From Rhinolophus ferrumequinum (Eukaryota; Chordata; Mammalia; Chiroptera; Rhinolophidae): a stretch of DNA of 64,000 nucleotides. Within the stretch, counting starts at the first letter, position 1. Every line of letters starts with the position of its first letter. Positions 60,251 to 64,000 of this stretch are shown here, in pieces. The translations under genes and the position numbers were made by a program. Location of the stretch: positions 29,160,055 through 29,224,054 of the forward strand of contig NC_046293.1 of assembly GCF_004115265.2 (NCBI RefSeq). Direction: 5' to 3'. Below the pieces are notes generated by a model, which saw nothing but the letters and a program-made list of their open reading frames with translations, made no database searches and was not told the DNA's origin.

Positions 60251-61354
60251 ATGGGGTCCAAGCTTACGTTTTAAACGTTAGGAATTAGTGAATTCCTAAC
60301 TCGTTACCACCCAGTGACTGATGTCACCCGTTCTGCTTGTCCCCAGTAACACGTAACATGTGTGAGAACAGGGACTAAGTAACATGCATGCATTCTGACA
60401 TACCGGTATTGTTTTGTTGATTAATAAAATAGACATTCCTCTCTAACCCAGTTAAAAGCTTCTTCAATTGCAAAGCGTGTGAGAGAGTTTAGAATGTCAG
60501 TGTTGGACTGAAACAATTCTAAGAAGTATAGGGCCATAGAGGCACTAGTATTATTCCCGGGGCTGACCTCTTGCCATTGCCTCACATGGCCACCTTTCCT
60601 CTGTATGTCACTGTCCTCATTGGGAGTGGGAGGCACCAGGGAGGGAGAGAGCTTTGTGTCAGCAGGTGGAGGCAGTGGCCACTACCTATCCGCTATCCCT
60701 TTCTTATGTGTTTGCTTGATTGGGGAGAAGTGGAGGTTGATGGTGCTGGTGACGTAGGTACTAACCCCCATTCTAGAGCTGAGTAGCTTCCAGTCAGAGC
60801 AGAAAACAGAACAGAAGGAGAACATGCTCCTCTGGAGTGTCCTACGTGAGGCACATATACACAGTTGTTATTAAACAATTACCACTGTGCTGTTGACCTC
60901 TACTTTTTTTTTTTTTTTTTGCACAATGAGGAAAGCAAAAATCACCATAAATTGAGGAAAGAAGGGAGAGTATTTTCTCCATAATTAAGAAGTGAAGGGA
61001 AAACATAGATAAGAATGATCAATAAGACCAATATTTAGCGCAAGAAGAAAAACTATCACACAAGACTGAACAACACAAATACTAAGATTGTGAGAACTAA
61101 GAAAAGAGAACACGGAATTGTTTTAAAGAGAGAAACAGGAAAGGACATGTTTTATAAAAGGCTAGAGGGAAAGGCTTATCCAGGTCACAAAATTGTGTAT
61201 GTGTAAACTGGCATAGTGCTTTTGCAACTCTAGATGAATTGTTTGACTTCCTTTCTATGTCTTGAAGGCAGTCAGACTGACAAACACTTAAATTTAAAAG
61301 CAAGAATCATGAACTGATTGTCTGTACTAGTCGCACCATTTTTTTTTATGGTGA

Positions 61355-61480
61355 AACAACCAGAAGGCCTGGGTTCTTCCTGGCTCTGCTACACAGTCAG
61401 CTAATTCCCTTATCTTCCTTGGGCTCCATGTTTGAGAATAAAGCAAGGATAGTGGACTAAATGATCACCAAGTTCTCTAA
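61355..61480 (+). mobile_element. MIR fragment
   Basis: GCCTGGGTTCTTCCTGGCTC, then ACAGTCAGCTAATTCCCTTA and GGATAGTGGACTAAATGATC resemble MIR. Confidence 0.52.
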
Positions 61481-61984
61481 GAACCGAGTAATAAATCTAA
61501 CATACAAGACGAACAAGCCATTCTCTTTATGGTCAGAAGTTGTAAGGCACTGAATCCCAGTTTGTAGTCCTTTTCAGAATGTGTGTGCTTAACCACTTTC
61601 CTCCCGCATTTCTCCAGGGCCCAGTAATCAAATCAAATCATGTACAGTACTGCCACCTGCTGTAATGAATGAACACTTCACGAACACTTGGAAGATGGAA
61701 CCATGTCTCTTAAAAGACTTTTAAATCCATTGAGTTAATTTTGAATTTATTCACAGACTAATTTAAACTGCTGTCCTACTTGGCTTTCCATGTTTATCTA
61801 TGTCTATCCATGCACAAGATAAAGATGAGCATATAGAAGTGAACACAGTGCGAGGTAAGTTTTTCACTTCCATCCAGTGCCCTATGGCCCACTCCCATTT
61901 TCAGTCAATCCCTGGTCGCAGTTTGTTGTGAATACTTCCAGAGACAATATATGCATAGACATATTTACGTGTACACACTATTAT

Positions 61985-62075
61985 TCTAGGCTGTGTACTC
62001 AGTGTCTGGCATGCAGCCAGGCAGATAGTAAGCACTCAATAGATACTTGTTGAATGAATGAATGAATGAATAGTG
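61985..62075 (+). mobile_element. L2 LINE 3' tip with (GAAT)n
   Basis: CATGCAGCCAGGCAGATAGT then AAGCACTCAATAGATACTTG and repeated TGAATGAATGAA form the standard L2 3' terminus. Confidence 0.62.
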
Positions 62076-62864
62076 AATTAGAAGACTCTGGCCCTCACAT
62101 TCCTCTCTTAACCTGAAGGTTGGCCTTGTATTCATGAGAGCTCACTTGGCAAAACTGACAAAATACAATGCTGACCTTGATGTTTGGAGGTTCAGCATTT
62201 GTGAGCTCAGCTGAAGCTTCCACATACACTCTCTCTCTTCCTAAAAGTCAAGAAACTGCCTAAGAAATTTTAGACACATATCTACTAGCACCTTGTTGGC
62301 ACATTCTTCACTGGTTTAGTAGAGTTCTCTTGCTCCAATTTTTTAAAGAATGCTTATGTAGTAAATTCATCTTTTTGTTTTCTATTAAAGACCACAAGGA
62401 TTTAGAGCATGTTAACTCAGCTTTATTATATAACATACTGTCTAGAGGAAGAGAGAAAGGCATTGGGGATAATCAATTGTGGAGTTAATTCACAAAGTTT
62501 CTGCTTTTGTCCTTTACATTTCTAATGCTCAACTCTTCTATTAATACCCTTGATCATGCATAGGGAACCACCATGGTGGCCAACTTTGCCTCACACTTCA
62601 GAATCTGATGTGGTCAATTGCCTTGATGCTGTAATCATTCTCATTTTTAATTATGTGGTTCTACATATCTGCCCTTTGAAATCGGGCAGTCTCATTTTAC
62701 AGATAATGCCCAGAGAAAGTGAGTGACATCCTCTAGAATCACAGAGGGGTGGGCCATGAATGAGAACCTGGGAGACGACCAATTCCTGGCTGAAAACTTC
62801 AGCTCCTGTTATGGATTTTTCCCATATTTGTCATAGCAAACACTGACAGAACTAACAAACAAAC

Positions 62865-63128
62865 AACAACAACAAAATACATATACATATATTATATATA
62901 ATATATAAACACATACATAAATAAAATATACATATATATGTATTATTAATGTATACATTATGTATGTATATGTAATATATATACTATATACACATGTATA
63001 TGTAATATGTATACTACATACACATAACTATATGTAATATGTATACTATATAAACATATGTATATATATGTATATATACACATATACTATATATAAACAA
63101 ATACGTATACATAGTATATATGTGTATT
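62865..63128. repeat. Long TA-rich simple-repeat field
   Basis: About 260 bases of irregular (TA)n, (TATG)n and (TACA)n. GTATACTATATACACATGTA-like segments recur with inverted symmetry. Likely hard to sequence and assemble. Confidence 0.85.
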
Positions 63129-63179
63129 TGGTTGTGTGTGTTCTCAGATGAGGCAGTAGAAAAATTTTTGTAAGAGGGA

Positions 63180-63410
63180 AAGAAGAAATTAATATTTACT
63201 TAACACATCCTATGTGCCTGATGATTTAGATTAATCCATTAAGTCCTGAGAATAACAATGCTATATGTGTGTGTGTGTATATATACATATATATATACAC
63301 ACACATATATATATATATTATTAATACCATTTTATGTTATAGGAGAGTAAGACTTAGGGGGGTTAAAATAGCAGAGCTATGATTAAAATGCTGGTTTTTC
63401 AACAGAAATT
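63180..63410 (-). mobile_element. MIR SINE interrupted by a TG/TA microsatellite
   Basis: AACACATCCTATGTGCCTGA, TTAATCCATTAAGTCCTGAG on one side and CATTTTATGTTATAGGAGAG, GCAGAGCTATGATTAAAATG on the other form a reversed MIR. Between them lies a 60-base (TG)n(TA)n expansion (63,264-63,320). Confidence 0.6.
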
Positions 63411-63664
63411 GAAAAGTTCTTTTAAATATATCTACTATTCTTACAAGATTAAAAAGGACTTAAACTAGCTTAAACAGTGAAGTATAAATTATCAGATTCA
63501 TGAAAATGCAAAAAGTAGTACTGTTTGGAGATATTCTGGGAATGAGATATATATGGACTTAATTAAAACATATTCAATTATATGAGGACATTTCCACTTG
63601 AAGTTTAGAGAAATTATTGTAAATTTAATAAACATTTTTAATATCAACGGTTTTTGAAACTCTG

Positions 63665-64000
63665 TGTTGACTTGAATTATATCCTCCGCCAAAAGATATG
63701 TTGACATCTTAGCCCTTGGTACCTGTGAAGGTGGCCTTATTTGGAAATAGGATCTTTGTAGATGTAAGTAAGTTAAGATGAGTTCACATTGGGAGTATGG
63801 TGGGTCCATAGTCCAATACGAGTGTTGTCCTTATAAGAATAGGCGAATTTGGATATAGATGCAGATGCACACAGAGAAGAAGGCCATGCAGAGATGAAGG
63901 CAGAGATTGAAAGTATGCTGCTATGACAAAGACTTGCCTGATACCACCAGAAGCTGGATGAGGCAAGGAAAGGTCCCTCCATAGAGGCTTTGGAGGGAGC
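63665..64000 (+). mobile_element. MLT1-type MaLR LTR fossil, cut by window end
   Basis: GAATTATATCCTCCGCCAAA, CCTTATTTGGAAATAGGATC, GTGTTGTCCTTATAAGAATA and ACCACCAGAAGCTGGATGAG follow the MLT1 LTR pattern. It is old, with no internal region in view. The 3' end lies beyond the window. Confidence 0.78.

Noticed and set aside
62865-63128. Possible matrix-attachment or replication-origin element
   Set aside because: It is only TA-rich simple repeat. Nothing in the sequence distinguishes such a function.

Overview
This window is nuclear DNA from a placental mammal. It holds three spliced protein genes in large introns, many ancient repeats (MIR, L2, MER5, MLT1) and AT-rich LINE-1 remnants. The gene order ERP27 (-), ARHGDIB (-), PDE6H (+) is that of human 12p12.3. 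No lineage-specific SINE of the Alu, B1/B2, carnivore, ruminant or equid type was seen. The young LINE-1 3' ends (about 5.5-6.2 kb and 53.2-53.4 kb) and a Tc1/mariner MITE at 54.96 kb resemble elements I associate with bats, so a bat is the best guess. That is inference from memory of repeat families, not a search.

Layout: 1-4.6 kb is intergenic with old repeats. ERP27 occupies about 4.6-22.8 kb on the minus strand in seven coding exons (273 codons), ending in the ER-retrieval signal KVEL. About 1 kb separates its start from the 3' end of ARHGDIB, which runs from 23.8 to about 40.2 kb on the minus strand: five coding exons (200 codons) plus a probable non-coding first exon 8.7 kb upstream. 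From 40.3 to about 50 kb is a repeat-rich divergent intergenic region containing a nested LINE-1. PDE6H lies on the plus strand with three coding exons between 53,597 and 57,272 (83 codons) and a probable non-coding first exon near 50.1 kb. From 57.7 kb to the end is intergenic, with MIR, L2, MER5, complex TA/TG microsatellites and an MLT1-type LTR fossil cut by the window end.

The three genes are neighbours, not a pathway. ERP27 is a non-catalytic protein-disulfide-isomerase-family chaperone of the ER lumen. ARHGDIB is a blood-cell Rho GTPase inhibitor. PDE6H is the inhibitory gamma subunit of cone phosphodiesterase. All three reading frames join cleanly across canonical GT-AG introns and look functional.

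No novel multi-gene system was found. The best leads are the ERP27 exon 2 splice acceptor, whose whole pyrimidine tract is a compound microsatellite; a roughly 148-bp near-perfect palindrome in an ARHGDIB intron; loss of the conserved Thr-Pro-Arg-Lys phosphorylation motif in PDE6H; and a LINE-1 copy with a twin-priming inversion framed by an 11-bp target duplication.
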